Positions 1-42,504 of a DNA stretch of 64,000 nucleotides are shown here, in pieces (the stretch's first letter is position 1; every line of letters starts with the position of its first letter). A model generated the notes under the pieces. The model searched no databases. It was not told the origin of the DNA and worked only from the letters and a program-made list of their open reading frames with translations. The position numbers were made by a program, and so were the translations under genes. The stretch comes from Delphinapterus leucas (Eukaryota; Chordata; Mammalia; Artiodactyla; Monodontidae): the NCBI RefSeq assembly GCF_002288925.2, contig NW_022098091.1:869917-933916 (forward strand), read 5' to 3'.

Positions 1-53
1 ATCCCCTGGATTGGCAGGCGGATTCTTAACCACAGCGCCACCAGGGAAGTCCC
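1..53 (-). mobile_element. CHR SINE, cut by the window edge
   Basis: Antisense head of the tRNA-derived SINE (gcgccaccagggaagtccc). Only the last 53 bases are in view. Confidence 0.9.
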
Positions 54-1392
54 GACACAACCATTTTTCATGTTGGCATATTTGATGTCTGTAAGAAAAC
101 GCCAAAATATATATTTGCTGAACCACCTGAAAGTCACAGTCATGATACTTCCATGCATTTGCTAAGAATAAATACGTTCTCCTACATAACTCTAATACCA
201 CTATTCTTTCTAAGAAAATTAAAAATAATTTCCAAATATCGTCTTGTATCTAGTCTATATTCAAATGTTCCGGTTCTCCCCAATATGTCATTTATAGCTT
301 TTTTATGAACCAGAATCCAGTAAAGGTTTACATGTTGCATTTTGTTACATTGCTTTAGTTTCTTTCAGTCTGGTTTAGTCTTCTCACTCTGTGTGTGGGC
401 ATGCATGTATATATACATGGGTGTGTGAGATTGACATTTTTAAACTGTGTTAGTAGTTTTATAAAATATTCCATATTCTGCACTTGTCTTATTTCCTTTT
501 AAAATGTCCCACTTTTTGGATTTATCTCATTATTTCCTTGAGGTGCTACTTAACTTATTCCTCTACTGCTGTATTTCCTAAAAACTGGAAGTTAAATTTA
601 AGTGCTTGGTTTGATTCAGGTTAAACATTATTGTTAATAGCTTTTGTTTGTTTACAAAAGAATAAGCCACAGACCAAACAACTGACGACAGAGTTTGTAT
701 TATTGGCTAACATTTTTCTGTTTAAACTTATTACTGTCATAACTTTTGGCTTTGAGACATAGAGGTACTTCCGTAATTTTAAGTTTAAGCATAACAATAG
801 GACTTTGAGAAGGACCACAGAAATAAGTTTGCATCGTGTCATTTTGGTTCACTGCCCTCTGAGAAAATGATTGGAAAGTTGAAGAGGCAATAAGAGCTGA
901 TATATTTAGCAAAAGCAACCCACAGAGGAATAGTAAAGGGGTGAAAACCAGAAATTTTAGAAATGGAGATTTTGGGACTTTGGGAAATTATTTTCACCAA
1001 GATTATTTACCAGTTAATACTGATAGTAACCATAAATTTACAGAACTAACATCATAATGCTAAAGTTTTATAAGGAGAAATTACGTACCTAGGCAGGAAC
1101 AAGTTTCACAGGTAGATCATTATAGGGTGAAACAAACTAGATGTATATGAGTTTTATAAAAATGTTTTTACTGTGTTAAGATGTAACCGTTTGAACAATT
1201 CATAGGGATCTTGTTCTCATCTTTTCTGTTGCAGAGAGGATAAATTATTTTTAAAAGAAATGAGAAAATTAACATAACATTGTAAGTCAACTATATTTCA
1301 ATTTAAAAAAAAAGAAAGAGTTCTTTATGCATAGAACGTGGGATGATTTTTTAAAAAATTTTCCCCTTCAGAACATGGATTCAGTTTGATCA
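54..1392 (+). other. A/T-rich intronic DNA, no gene seen
   Basis: No exon-like splice pair or conserved ORF is visible. It holds only short simple sequence (tatatatacatgg near 410) and an L1 tail-like piece near 1272-1310. Confidence 0.6.
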
Positions 1393-1612
1393 GGGTTTCT
1401 CAGTCTTGGCACTATTAACATTTTGTGCCAGATATGTCCCCGTCTGTCTCGTGCATTGTAGGATGTTTAGTAGCACCCCTGGCCACTTGCCACTAGATAG
1501 ATGCCAGTAGCACCCTTCCCCAACCCCACCCCTAGTTATGACTACCAAAAATGTCTCCAGACATTGCCATATGTCTTCTGGGGGCAGATTATCCCTGTTT
1601 GAGTATTACTGA
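1393..1612 (+). mobile_element. MER20-like hAT miniature element
   Basis: It opens cagggtttctcagtcttggc and holds tgcattgtaggatgtttagt and aaaatgtctccagacattgc, matching my memory of MER20. It is ~220 bp with no ORF. It lies about 9.5 kb upstream of the POGZ start codon. Confidence 0.6.
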
Positions 1613-2009
1613 GTTGGATAAAAGCCACTGGCATATGTGGATTCCTTAATGATCTAGGTTTCCCTTTATATAACCTATGTACAGACTTTGAACACAGTTC
1701 CCTTCTGCAGATATGCTGCACAGCTTGGACTGTGCTTAGTATATGTTGGAGAACACTGGAATATGATGACATTTTTTAGCTCTATTGGAAATTTTATTGA
1801 AGCTAGAAATGAGCTCTTCATTTGTAAGGTGTAGGTCTTTTGCTTTATCTCATCCCCCTCCCATCTCCCAGTTTGCTTGGAAAAGAACCTTATTAGCTAT
1901 GTGTTATGGGTAAAGTTTTTGTTAGGAGTAGTTGATAAATTTCATATTTTTGAGGTGATCTGTTTACATCTTGGCATTCAAGAAAAGACAGTCTTTAAAA
2001 AAATAGTTA

Positions 2010-2190
2010 CTGGGGACTATATTCAATATTTTGTAATAACCTGTAAGGGAAAAGAATCTGAAAAAGAATATATATATTATACATATGTATATTACATCCA
2101 TATATATTTTATATATATGTATGTATAACTGAATCACTTTACTGACACAACATTGTAAATCAGTTGTACTTCAGTTTAATAAATAAGAAA
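2010..2190 (+). mobile_element. LINE-1 3'-terminal fragment
   Basis: It ends in acaacattgtaaatcagttg and aataaataag. An inner A/T-rich run (2068-2125) looks like expanded simple sequence. A similar shorter L1 tail lies at about 1272-1310. Confidence 0.6.
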
Positions 2191-2365
2191 GACATGGTTC
2201 TTGCCCTCTCAAATATTTCAGTCTAGTAGTTAAGGGAAGAATGTTAAATTGAGTATCTTATATGTTAGTTAAACATGAATATTCCTGTTGTTTCAGAGTA
2301 TCAGCTGAGGGCCCAAACTAAGAGTCATAGGAGCTAAGCAACCCCACATTATAAAGTATGTTATG

Positions 2366-2493
2366 GGGACTTCCCTGGCAGTCCAGTGGTTAAGACTCCA
2401 TGCTTCCAATGCAGGGGGCGTGGATTCGATCCCTGGTCAGGGAACTAAGATCTTGCATGCCCTGTGGCATGACAATAAATAGATAGATAGATA
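2366..2493 (+). mobile_element. CHR SINE, short type
   Basis: tRNA-like head, then ggttaagactccatgcttcc and gggaactaagatcttgcatg, ending in a (TAGA)n tail. Confidence 0.88.
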
Positions 2494-2589
2494 GTAAGTT
2501 ACAAGACCATCTCTGCAGGACTTGTAAATTGGGTAAGTCAGAAGCTACTTAGGCTAGTGTTTGGAAAATTCGCCATTTCTTTGGAAGTT

Positions 2590-2850
2590 AAACATACACT
2601 TATCCTGGGGCCCAGAAATTCCTCTCCTAGTTATTTATCCAAAATAATGAAAACATATGCACATACAAAGACTTGTGCCCAAATGTTCATAGCAGGTTTA
2701 TTCATAATAGCCTGAAAAATTGAAAACAACTGTCTGTCAACATGTGGATGGATAGTTTATCCATAAATGGAGCACTACTCAGTAATAAAAAATGAACAAA
2801 CTACTGAAAAATGCAACAAAACATAGATGATTATGTTAAGGTAATGAAGG
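2590..2850 (+). mobile_element. Old LINE-1 ORF2-like fragment
   Basis: Text such as gttcatagcaggtttattca and gagcactactcagtaataaa is L1 ORF2 3' sequence. It is diverged. Confidence 0.6.
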
Positions 2851-3210
2851 CAGCCTCAAAAAAAGTTACTTGCTAAAGGGCTTGGTTAAACTACATGCTG
2901 TGTCCTGTTTGTTAATCTTTGATCTTAAAAAAAATTTTTTTAACTATATGTAAATTCTGCATATAGAATTTATAGGGAAAGGTTGGAAAAAGAGTGGAAG
3001 TAATGAGAATTAGTTAGTAAAGTTTAAAAGATTGAAACATCTCCAGTAAGAATCTCAGGAGAAAATAGAAGTTTGTTTTAAGTTTCTAAGACAAGTCTTA
3101 TTTGTAGATTTGGAATTTTTCTGCCAAATGACATAGAAGCGAAATTGAAGGTAGCTGACTAATAGTTGGGGGTTGATATGGAGATAATTTTATGTTTAAA
3201 ATGAGCAGAG

Positions 3211-3500
3211 GGACATCCCTGGTGGTCCGGTGGTTAAGAGTCCGCCTTCCACTGCATGGGATGTGGGTTCGATCCCTGGTCTGGGAACTAAGATCCCACA
3301 TGCTGCAGAGCAGCTAAGCCTGTGCACTCTAGAGCCTGCGTGCATCACAGCTAGAGAGCCTGTGTGCCGCAACTACTGAGCCCACACACTCTAGAGCCCT
3401 CACGCTGCAACTAGAGAGAAGCCCATGCGCCACAACGAAAGATCCCGCGTGCTGCAACTAAGACCCGACGCAGCCAAATAATTTTTTTTTTTTTTTTTTT
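3211..3500 (+). mobile_element. CHR SINE, long type
   Basis: Flanked by the duplication aatgagcagag (3200-3210, 3501-3511). The tail is a T run after aataat. Confidence 0.9.
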
Positions 3501-3826
3501 AATGAGCAGAGAAGTCACTAGCATCTAGACTGCAATCTTGGAATATCATTCCACACCAAAAGGAATCAGGGCTCCTTAGAGAAATGGCTGATTCTAGGTC
3601 TGGGGCAAGAATGTATGAGATGAACCTGAAACTTAGAGCCAGGATTTTATCAAACACAAGGGTTGTGTCAGAAGGACTCAGGAGCTAACTGAGAAGTTCC
3701 CAGTAGCCAAAATAGGACACTTTGAGTATCAATAAGGATAACTGCAGTGGATCAAAATATATCAAATATGTTTAAATTGATGTGTCATGTGATGTGATAT
3801 AATGATAGTTTAAGAACAAGCATATT

Positions 3827-4172
3827 GGACTTCCCTGGTGGCGCAGTGGTTAAGAATCCGCCTGCCAATGCAGGGGACACGGGTTCGAGCCCTGGTCCAG
3901 GAGGATCCCACATGCCACGGAGCAACTAAGCCCGTCTGCCACAACTGCTGAGCCTGCGCTCTAGAGTCCACGAGCCACAACTACTGAGCCTGCGTGCCAC
4001 AACTACTGAAGCCTGTGCATCCAGAGCCTGTGCTCTGCAACAAGAGAAGCCATCGCAAGAAGTCCGTGCACCGCGACGAAGAGTAGCCCCGGCTCACCGC
4101 AACTAGAGAAAGCCTGCGTGCAGCAACAAAGACCCAACATAACCAAAAATAAAATTAATTAATTTTTAAAAA
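3827..4172 (+). mobile_element. CHR SINE, long type
   Basis: The whole element is present; duplication aagaacaagc on both sides. The tail is aaaaataaaattaatt. Confidence 0.9.
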
Positions 4173-4680
4173 AAGAACAAGCTCATTGGTCACTTTGAGG
4201 AAGTGCTAGTAAAACAGATCATTATTTTGAAAACTGGTAAATAAAGGGAAAGAAGCAAGATGGAAAGAGTCAAGACTTTTACTATATGAACTGCACCACT
4301 GGGTAACCAAATAGTAGATATGTTTTGTTTTTTTTTTAAATCAAGGTGTTTCAGTTAATAAATGAAAAGGGAATGATAGATTTAGAATGACTAGATCAAG
4401 GCATTGAGCCTGGATGGAAGGATTCCTGTTGGAAGAAAATCCTGCCCTTGTGAGTAGTCTTGGGGTAAAAAAAATGTTAAACTTGTATCTAATCATGTCT
4501 GTAGATCCAGCTATCAATTTCAGGATATACAGAGGCCAGAGGCATATATTAAATGCCATGTGTATGTAATCAACAATATCCAGACTGTAGAAATTGCAAG
4601 AGGTGACCTGGTTCTTCAACAGATAAATTACAAGGTGGGGGGGAAAAGATGAAGGAAGATCTATAAATTAAAAGAGACCT

Positions 4681-4888
4681 GGGCTTCCCTGGTGGTGCAG
4701 TGGTTGAGAGTCCACCTGCCGATGCAGGGAACACAGGTTCGTGCCCCGGTCCGGGAAGATCCCACATGCCACGGAGCGGCTAGGCTCCTGAGCCATGGCC
4801 ACTGAGCCTGCGCATCTGGAGCCTGTGCTCCACAACGGGAGAGGCCACAACAGTGAGAGGCCCGCGTACTGCAAAAAAAAAAAAAAAG
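4681..4888 (+). mobile_element. CHR SINE, 'gcttccctggtgg' subtype
   Basis: About 205 bp with the middle section gagccatggccactgagcct and an A tail. Duplication agagacct. Confidence 0.9.
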
Positions 4889-4983
4889 AGAGAGAGACCT
4901 AAGAAACTTATCAAATAATCATAATATGTGGACCTTATTTGAATCTGAACCAAACAAACTTTAAGAAATATGGTATTTAGTTA

Positions 4984-5517
4984 AGATGTCGAAGCAACCT
5001 AAATGTCTATCAACAGAGGAATGGTAAAGAAGATGTGGTACATATATACAATGGAATATTACTCAGCCATAAAAAAGAATGAAATAATGCCATTTGCAGC
5101 AAATGCGTGGACCTGGAGATTATCATACTAAGTGAAGTAAGTCAGAGAAAGACAAATATGTGATATCACTTATTTGTGGAATCTAAAAAATGATACAAAT
5201 GAACTTACAAAACAGAAGCAGACTCACAGACTTCAAGAACAAATTTATGGTTACCAAAGGAGAAAGGTAGGGGGAGGGATAAATTAGGAGTTTGGGATTA
5301 ACATACACACACTACTATATATAAAACAGATAATCAACAAAGACCTACTATATAGCACAGGAAACTACTCAGTATTCTGTAATAACCTATATGGGAAAAG
5401 AATCTGAAAAGAAATGGATATATGAATATGTATAACTGAACCACTGCTGTACACCTGAAACTAACACAGTATTGTATATTAGCTATATTCCAATATAAAA
5501 TAAATTTTAAAAGAAAT
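4984..5517 (+). mobile_element. LINE-1 3' end
   Basis: The end of ORF2 (caatggaatattactcagcc, gccatttgcagc) is followed by the cetartiodactyl-type 3' UTR and the tail ttccaatataaaataaatttt. It is 5' truncated. Confidence 0.85.
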
Positions 5518-5611
5518 ACGGCGTTTGAGAGAATTTGAGATTTCAGTGTTGACTAGATATTTGATATTGAGACTATAAATCTTTTAGGCATATTAATGGT
5601 ACTATGATTTA

Positions 5612-5734
5612 TTTATTTATTTTAAAATTTGGCCATGCAGCTTGCGGGATCTCAGTTCCCCAACCAGGGATCAGACCTGGCCCCAGCAGTGAAAGCACTG
5701 CGTCCTAACCACTGGCTGACCAAGGAATTCTCTA
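5612..5734 (-). mobile_element. CHR SINE, short type
   Basis: Antisense, diverged copy (gatctcagttccccaaccag to ccaaggaattc). Confidence 0.8.
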
Positions 5735-5910
5735 TGATTTTTTTGGTACATGATCTTTTCAAGTCCTTATCTTTTAGAGCTACATAATAAAATATTTATA
5801 AATATGATATTAGAGATTAGTTTCAAAATAATATGAAGAAGAGAGGGCATAGATGAAACAAGATTGGTTGATAATTTTTGAAGCTGGGTGATGGATACAT
5901 GTCTACTCTT

Positions 5911-6117
5911 TTTTTTTTTTTTTTTGCAGTATGCGGGCCTCTCACTGTTGTGGCCTTTCCCACTGCTGAGCACAGGCTCTGGATGCGCAGGCTCAGTGGC
6001 CATGGCTCACGGGCCCAGCCACTTCGCAGCATGCGGGATCTTCCCGGACCGGGGCACGAACCCGTGTCCCCTGCATCGGCAGGTGGACTCTCAACCACTG
6101 TGCCACCTGGGAATCCC
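5911..6117 (-). mobile_element. CHR SINE, 'gcttccctggtgg' subtype
   Basis: Flanked by catgtctactctt (5898-5910, 6118-6130). Poly(T) head in this orientation. It is little diverged. Confidence 0.92.
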
Positions 6118-6140
6118 CATGTCTACTCTTGTATATAATT

Positions 6141-6228
6141 TTTTTTTTTTGGCCCCAATCAAGGATCAAACCCAGGCCCCCTGAAGTGGAAGCATGGAGT
6201 CCTAACCACTGGACTGCCAGGGAATTAC
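6141..6228 (-). mobile_element. CHR SINE, short and 3'-shortened
   Basis: Flanked by ctactcttgtatataatt (6123-6140, 6229-6246). Its duplication overlaps that of the neighbouring SINE. Confidence 0.88.
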
Positions 6229-6529
6229 CTACTCTTGTATATAATTAAAATTGATATCTCATTTTAGGAATAGCAGAAAAGGAATCACTACAGTCTTGAT
6301 TCAGAGGTTCATAGTTGTAATATGATGAAAGTTTGCCCCTTTACTTGGTTACAGTATATGATTCTCAAATTTACTACCTGTGCAAGTTTTCCTCTTGATG
6401 TAGCATGGTGTTCCCTATGTGCTGGCTTTTAATTTCTGAAATTCAGGTTTTTACCTGGCACTTTTTCAGAAGAAATGAAAATGTCCCAAAACTGAGTAAG
6501 GATTGAAGCTCAATGTAAGTTTTTTGGTT

Positions 6530-6778
6530 TTATTTATTTATTTGGCTGCGTCTGGTCTTAGCTGCGGTTCGTGGGATCTTTCCTTGTGGCCTGCAAGTTT
6601 CTCTCTAGTTGTGGTGTGCGGGCTCTAGAGTGTGCAGCCTCAGTAGTTGTGGTGCATGGGCTGTAGAGCATGAGGGCTTAGTAGTTGCAGCTGCGGGCTT
6701 AGTTGCCTTGTGGCATGTGGGATCTTAGTACCCTGCCCAGGAATCGAACCTGCGTCCCCTACATTGGAAGGTGGATTC
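6530..6778 (-). mobile_element. CHR SINE, long type, missing its head
   Basis: Antisense copy from atttatttggctgcgtctgg to ggaaggtggattctt. It runs straight into the next SINE, and the terminal gggaagtcc is absent. Confidence 0.85.
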
Positions 6779-7142
6779 TTTTGTTTTCTTAATAAATTTA
6801 TTTATTTTATTCATTTTATTTTTGGCTGTGTTGGGTCTTTGTTGCTGCGTGCAGGCTTTCTCTAGTTGCTGTGAGCAGGGGCTACTCTTCGTTGCAGTGC
6901 GTGGGCTCCTCATTGCGGTGGCTTCCTTGTTGCGGAGCACGGGCTTTAGGTACACGGGCTTCAGTAGTTGTGGCACGTGGGCTCAGTAGTTGTGGCTCAT
7001 GGGTTCTAGAGCGCAGGCTCAGTAGTTGAGGCGCACAGGCTTAGTTGATCTGCGGCATGTGGGATCTTCCTGGACCAGGACTCGAACCCGTGTTCCCTGC
7101 ATTGGCAGGCGGATTCTTAACCACTGGACCACCAGGGAAGTC
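6779..7142 (-). mobile_element. CHR SINE, long type
   Basis: Complete antisense copy ending ccaccagggaagtcac. It is joined head to tail with the preceding one. Confidence 0.9.
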
Positions 7143-8756
7143 ACTGTTTGTTTTTGCATGTGAGATGTATTCCAAGCCTATGAGTACATTTATCCTTTAT
7201 AGCAAAATAATAGGGTAGAGAGGGGAAAATTCCAGATTTTTTTCTTGTGAGAAATTAAGTTGAAGGTTTGGTGTAGAAAGAAGTTAAACACGAGTAGACT
7301 GATAGTTTGGGAAGATTTACCTATTTAATAATTCCTATCTTCTTTGATCAAATATAGTTGAAAGGTGGTTATAGGCCATGGATCACTTGGAATACCGCAG
7401 AGAAAGATGGTGTTCCTTGAGCATCTTGGTAGAGATATTAAATATAGCATTTCATTATATTAATGAAGATTCCTTTTTGATAGCTGGAAAACTACTGAAG
7501 GGTGCTAAATTTGCATTTTTTAATTTTAAAGTTTATAAGGAATTTAATTCAGGTTGATACCTCTATTGTGGTATGGCCCATGTTTTCAACAGAGTTAATT
7601 TTTTGACCCTGAGCTATAGGTGCTGAAATGAAAGGAATGATCACATTCTGAGATAGAAGAGGCTAGATCAGAAATAAGGACTGTTTGGAAAACTTGGTTT
7701 CAGTGTCTTTCAGAGATGTTTTGCTGTGAGTCATAAAATATGCTCAGTCAGCAGATTTATTATTTTTGAGTTGTCAGACCTTGTTGGTTAACTGTCTTCT
7801 CCATTGTAAAAACCTTGAAAAATATTTTCTAAGTGTAATTTTCTTTCCATTTTGAATCTTTTAATTTACATTGGTTGTCTTGGCAGAGCTTATATCTGAG
7901 GAGTTATTTTTCTTTCTCACTTGGTCAAAAGTAGTTAGGACATAAACATTCTTCTTTGCCATCGTTTCACATGTGCCTTTTCCACTCTGTTTCTTAGAAT
8001 ACCTTGTTCATGGTAGGAATAACATAATTTGACTCCCGTCAGATGGAAGAATCTTTCATTATTTTTATTAGTCTTCATTGTTTGACAGGATAAAACGTGA
8101 ACTCAGTCTTTTATGATACTATAAATAGTTGAGGTAAAAGACCAGCCTTTGGATGTGCTATTAAAATATCCATAAGCATGACATTGAAAACCACAATTTG
8201 CATTCAGATAGCTCTGCTTATTCCCAAGGAAAGTTTTCTACAGATTGCTCAGCGTATGTATGGAGAGTTTGCTTGCAGCTGGTCACAGCTAAAAGAAGGT
8301 CCTTGAAAACCGTCCGTAGAGGTTATCCACAGTTTATATTCATTCTGCTGGATGTGTGATAGTATGCATTAATTGTCTGTTGGCTGTGGGCTCTAAGAAA
8401 GTTACACAGCAAACAAAGAACAATAGTATAAAATTAAGCAGTTAGAAAAGAGTTGTTTAGAATGTTACCTCTTTCAGTGGAACTAGACTGGAAAATACAA
8501 AAGTGTGTTGTGTAGTCTTGACCCAAAGAATGCCTTTGATATGGATTTGGCTTCTTTTTAATTCGGTTTCTGGCTAGCATTGTCTTTTGTATGTGTAAGT
8601 TAAATACAAAACTAAGAAAATTTAAGTTGACACTTTAGAGCTTTTTCTTACCCTGCTCATACCTTCTTTCCTTTGTGGTTTTGGTTTGGGAACACAGAAA
8701 TAATTAAAATAGAATATTAGAGACCAGTTAGAATCAAATGAAGCACTTTACCCATT
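7143..8756 (+). other. Single-copy-looking intronic DNA
   Basis: This is the longest repeat-free stretch upstream of the POGZ start codon. I see no ORF or obvious element; it could hold regulatory DNA of POGZ intron 1. Confidence 0.5.
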
Positions 8757-8770
8757 AAAACTGTGGGCAC

Positions 8771-9648
8771 ATCTTCTTTATCCATTCATCCGATGATGGG
8801 CACTTAGGTTGTTTCCATCTCCGGGCTATTGTAAATAGAGCTACAATGAACATTTTGGTACATGACTCTATTTGATTTATGGTTTTCTCAGGGTATATGC
8901 CCAGTAGTGGGATTGCTGGGTCATATGGTAGTTCTATTTGTAGTTTTTTAAGGAACCTCCATACTGTTCTCCATAGTGGCTGAACCAATTCACATTCCCA
9001 CCAGCAGTGCAGGAGTGTTCCCTTTTCTCCACACCGTCTCCAGCATTTATTGTTTCTAGATTTTTTGATGATGGCCATTCTGACTGATGTGAGATGATAT
9101 CTCATTGTAGTTTTGATATACAATGGAATATTACTCAGCCATAAAAAGAAACGAAATTGAGCTATTTGTAATGAGGTGGATAGACCTAGAGTCTGTCATA
9201 CAGAGTGAAGTTAAGTCAGAAAGAGAAAGACAAATACCGTATGCTAACACATATATATGGAATTTAAGAAAAAAAAATGTCATGAAGAACCTAGGGGTAA
9301 GACAGGAATAAAGACACAGACCTACTGGAGAACGGACTTGAGGATATGGGGAGGGGGAAGGGTAAGCTGTGACAAAGCGAGAGAGAGGCATGGACATATA
9401 TACACTACTAAACGTAAGGTAGATAGCTAGTGGGAAGCAGCCGCGTAGCACAGGCATATCAGCTCGTGCTTTGTGACCGCCTGGAGGGAGGGGTGGGATA
9501 GGGAGGGTGGGAGGGAGGGAGACGCAAGAGGGAAGAGATATGGGAACATATGTATATGTATAACTGATTCACTTTGTTATAAAGCAGAAACTAACACACC
9601 ACTGTAAAGCAATTATACCCCAATAAAGATGTTAAAAAAACAAAAACA
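8771..9648 (+). mobile_element. LINE-1 insertion with twin-priming 5' inversion
   Basis: The target-site duplication aaaactg(t/g)gggcac is at 8757-8770 and 9649-9662. From about 9118 to 9648 the + strand carries the end of ORF2, the 3' UTR and a tail (caataaagatgttaaaaaaac). From 8771 to about 9117 the segment just upstream in L1 is inverted: its minus strand encodes ORF2p C-terminal sequence ([16 protein letters not shown]). This is the classic structure of 5'-inverted L1. Confidence 0.93.
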
Positions 9649-9662
9649 AAAACTGGGGGCAC

Positions 9663-40263
<30,601 letters not shown>

Positions 40264-42360
40264 GTGTTGGGGTCATGAGGGGGTGTGGAGTGGGGGTGGG
40301 AAAGTGTTAGGGAGGGTAGAGGTAAAGGGGGGTATACCAGGTGGGGGTATTTGGGTTATATTTTTTAATTTTATGCCACCACTCCCCCCTGATGTTGACT
40401 TATACATCCTTGTGGATTTGTGGATTATTAGGAAAACCGATAGTGATCACGTCTGAGCCGATGAGCTGGTCCTGGCCCCGTTCACTTCTGCTAAAAACAG
40501 GTTTTTGTGACTTTTTTTTAAATTTAAATCACTGTGCTTGGTATTTTTCTGACAAAATCAAGAAAAAGGAAAAAAAAAAATCTTTCGTGGGCGAATGTTA
40601 AATCTTTTGTTTCCCCTTTTACCTCAACTGTATCATAGTACATCTGGGTTTTGTTTGTTTTACTGTGTGGCCAGTGTCTTTGGGCATGATGCTATCCAAC
40701 CATTGTCAATGTGAGAACATTTCTGAAGATGGGAAAGACAAAAATTGTAGCTCACAAACTGGTTTATTATATATATATATGGATAAAAAAGTTTTTTCAT
40801 TGTGGTCTTAACACTTTTATATAAAAATGAAAATGGAAAAAAAATCCCACTGAACTCTCTCTTCCTTCTCCTTTCTTTCCTTCCCTCTCCAGAGATGTTG
40901 GTTTCTACAGCAACTCTTAAATATAAAATTGTGGCTTTAAAAATGCATGAAACCACCTTTAATCGTCCAGAATGATGAGTAGATTTTTTCCCTCACCACC
41001 CTCCCTCCGACAAAAAACACAACAAAACCAATATTCTTTGCACCTGTGATCCTTGACCCCCCCTTCCCCATTCTCACACCGTCACTCTGGACAAAGGATC
41101 ATACATGGGTCATTAGCAAGCAAGAGGTACTGAGGTGATCACACAGAACCTTAGGGTGGAAGCCATTCCCAGTGTATGGGTCTTCATCCTGCAATCCATG
41201 GGGGCAGTCCCTGCTTTGTTGAACTTCCTCCTGTTAAGTGGACAGCATACCTGTTCAAGGGATCACATGTCCGCCAGCCAGCAGCTAATTGTGCAAGAAG
41301 TTGTATTGAACTTTAAAAAGACCACTTGTTGAAATTCTGCTTACCCTGTGGCTTTCCCCTATTTCTCTTAATGCTTAGAGAAGAATCTGATATGAAGAAG
41401 AAACACATAGGGGTGTGCACAAAGAAAAAGACATGAATCTTTATTTTTCACTGCCAGCTTCAAGGAAAGAAATTTTTTTCTACAATTTGCATGAGGGATT
41501 TTTTTTTTAATTGTATGTACTCAATGGCTATAAACTGAAACGTACTGTAACACACAGAGAAAAGGAGCAAAAATCCAGGTCCACCTTTCCCACAACTATA
41601 CTATACTTCTGTCCATCCTGAGGCTTTCTGCAACGTTTCCCTCCTGTGAGCCAAGGAGGCAACCTGCACAGGCTTGTAAATGGTTCATCTTTAAAATGTA
41701 CATAAGTGGAACATTTTAAAAAAATGAGGGGAAATGGATTTATAAACAATGTGGTTTTTTTCTAGGTGACCCTATTTGAGCAGGCTTTCAGAGACTGGGA
41801 GATGCTCAAGATGTGATGGGCCTGGTGGTACAGGTGTGACATTTGTTACCACCTGTTTCTCCTCATCTGTTTTTTTTTGTTTTTTAACTCCCAGCACACT
41901 ATAATATAGTGAACTGGAGTATTCCCCTCCATAAACAGCTTGGCCAGCTTTGTGAACCCATGGCATCTGAAAACTGAACTGAGGATCCACCTGGGCTTCT
42001 CTTCCCCAGCTTTTTGCCTGATGCCATTTTGACAGAATATGGACTTTTGAGTCAAAACTTTGCCTTTCAGAAAGTTCAAGAACTATGGTCAACGCTATCT
42101 GCAGTGACTTAATCCTTCTCTTTGGTAGTCTCCGCAGCAGCCCCAGATTTAGCAGAGCTGGGTTCCTGGCCTCTGCACACTGTATGACTTTCTCAATGGG
42201 TAATTTTTTTAAGGCCATAATACCAACAGTGGATCAGCTGGGTTTTGGCCAGGAAGTTACCTTTGTGGATTCTGCCCGCATGGCTTCGTAGTATAGGAAG
42301 TTTTTTTTGTTTTGTTTTTTATAATTCAGTTTAATCAATAAACAAGTATTTATTGACTAC
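40264..42360 (+). other. POGZ: POGZ 3' UTR
   Basis: This stretch of about 2.1 kb between the stop codon and the poly(A) signal is A/T-rich, with a short (TA)n run near 40769-40780. No long conserved ORF is seen; ORFs here are fortuitous. The 3' end is placed about 18 nt after AATAAA. Confidence 0.8.
42337..42342 (+). terminator. POGZ: POGZ poly(A) signal AATAAA
   Basis: A canonical AATAAA lies in ttaatcaataaacaagta, followed 20-45 nt later by a GT-rich tract (tttgtgttgag, gaatgtgtgg), the usual downstream element. It is the best candidate end for POGZ. Confidence 0.8.
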
Positions 42361-42504
42361 TTTGTGTTGAGACTGAATGTGTGGAAGATTCAAATTGAAA
42401 GCTGACAGTTTTCTTTGGCTTGAATTTACTAGTTGTAATCATGGGTAATACAAGTGGAGGGGTTTTAATTTCTCTCTCAGCTCTCACCTCACTGAATTTC
42501 TATA

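Noticed and set aside
2364..2460. tRNA-like sequences with B-box (ggttcgagccc) in many places
   Set aside because: These are SINE heads descended from a tRNA, not functional tRNA genes.
41772..42218. 148-codon minus-strand ORF in the POGZ 3' UTR
   Set aside because: No homology that I recognise and no promoter or poly(A) context; it lies antisense within the 3' UTR. It could be checked by conservation but is unsupported here.
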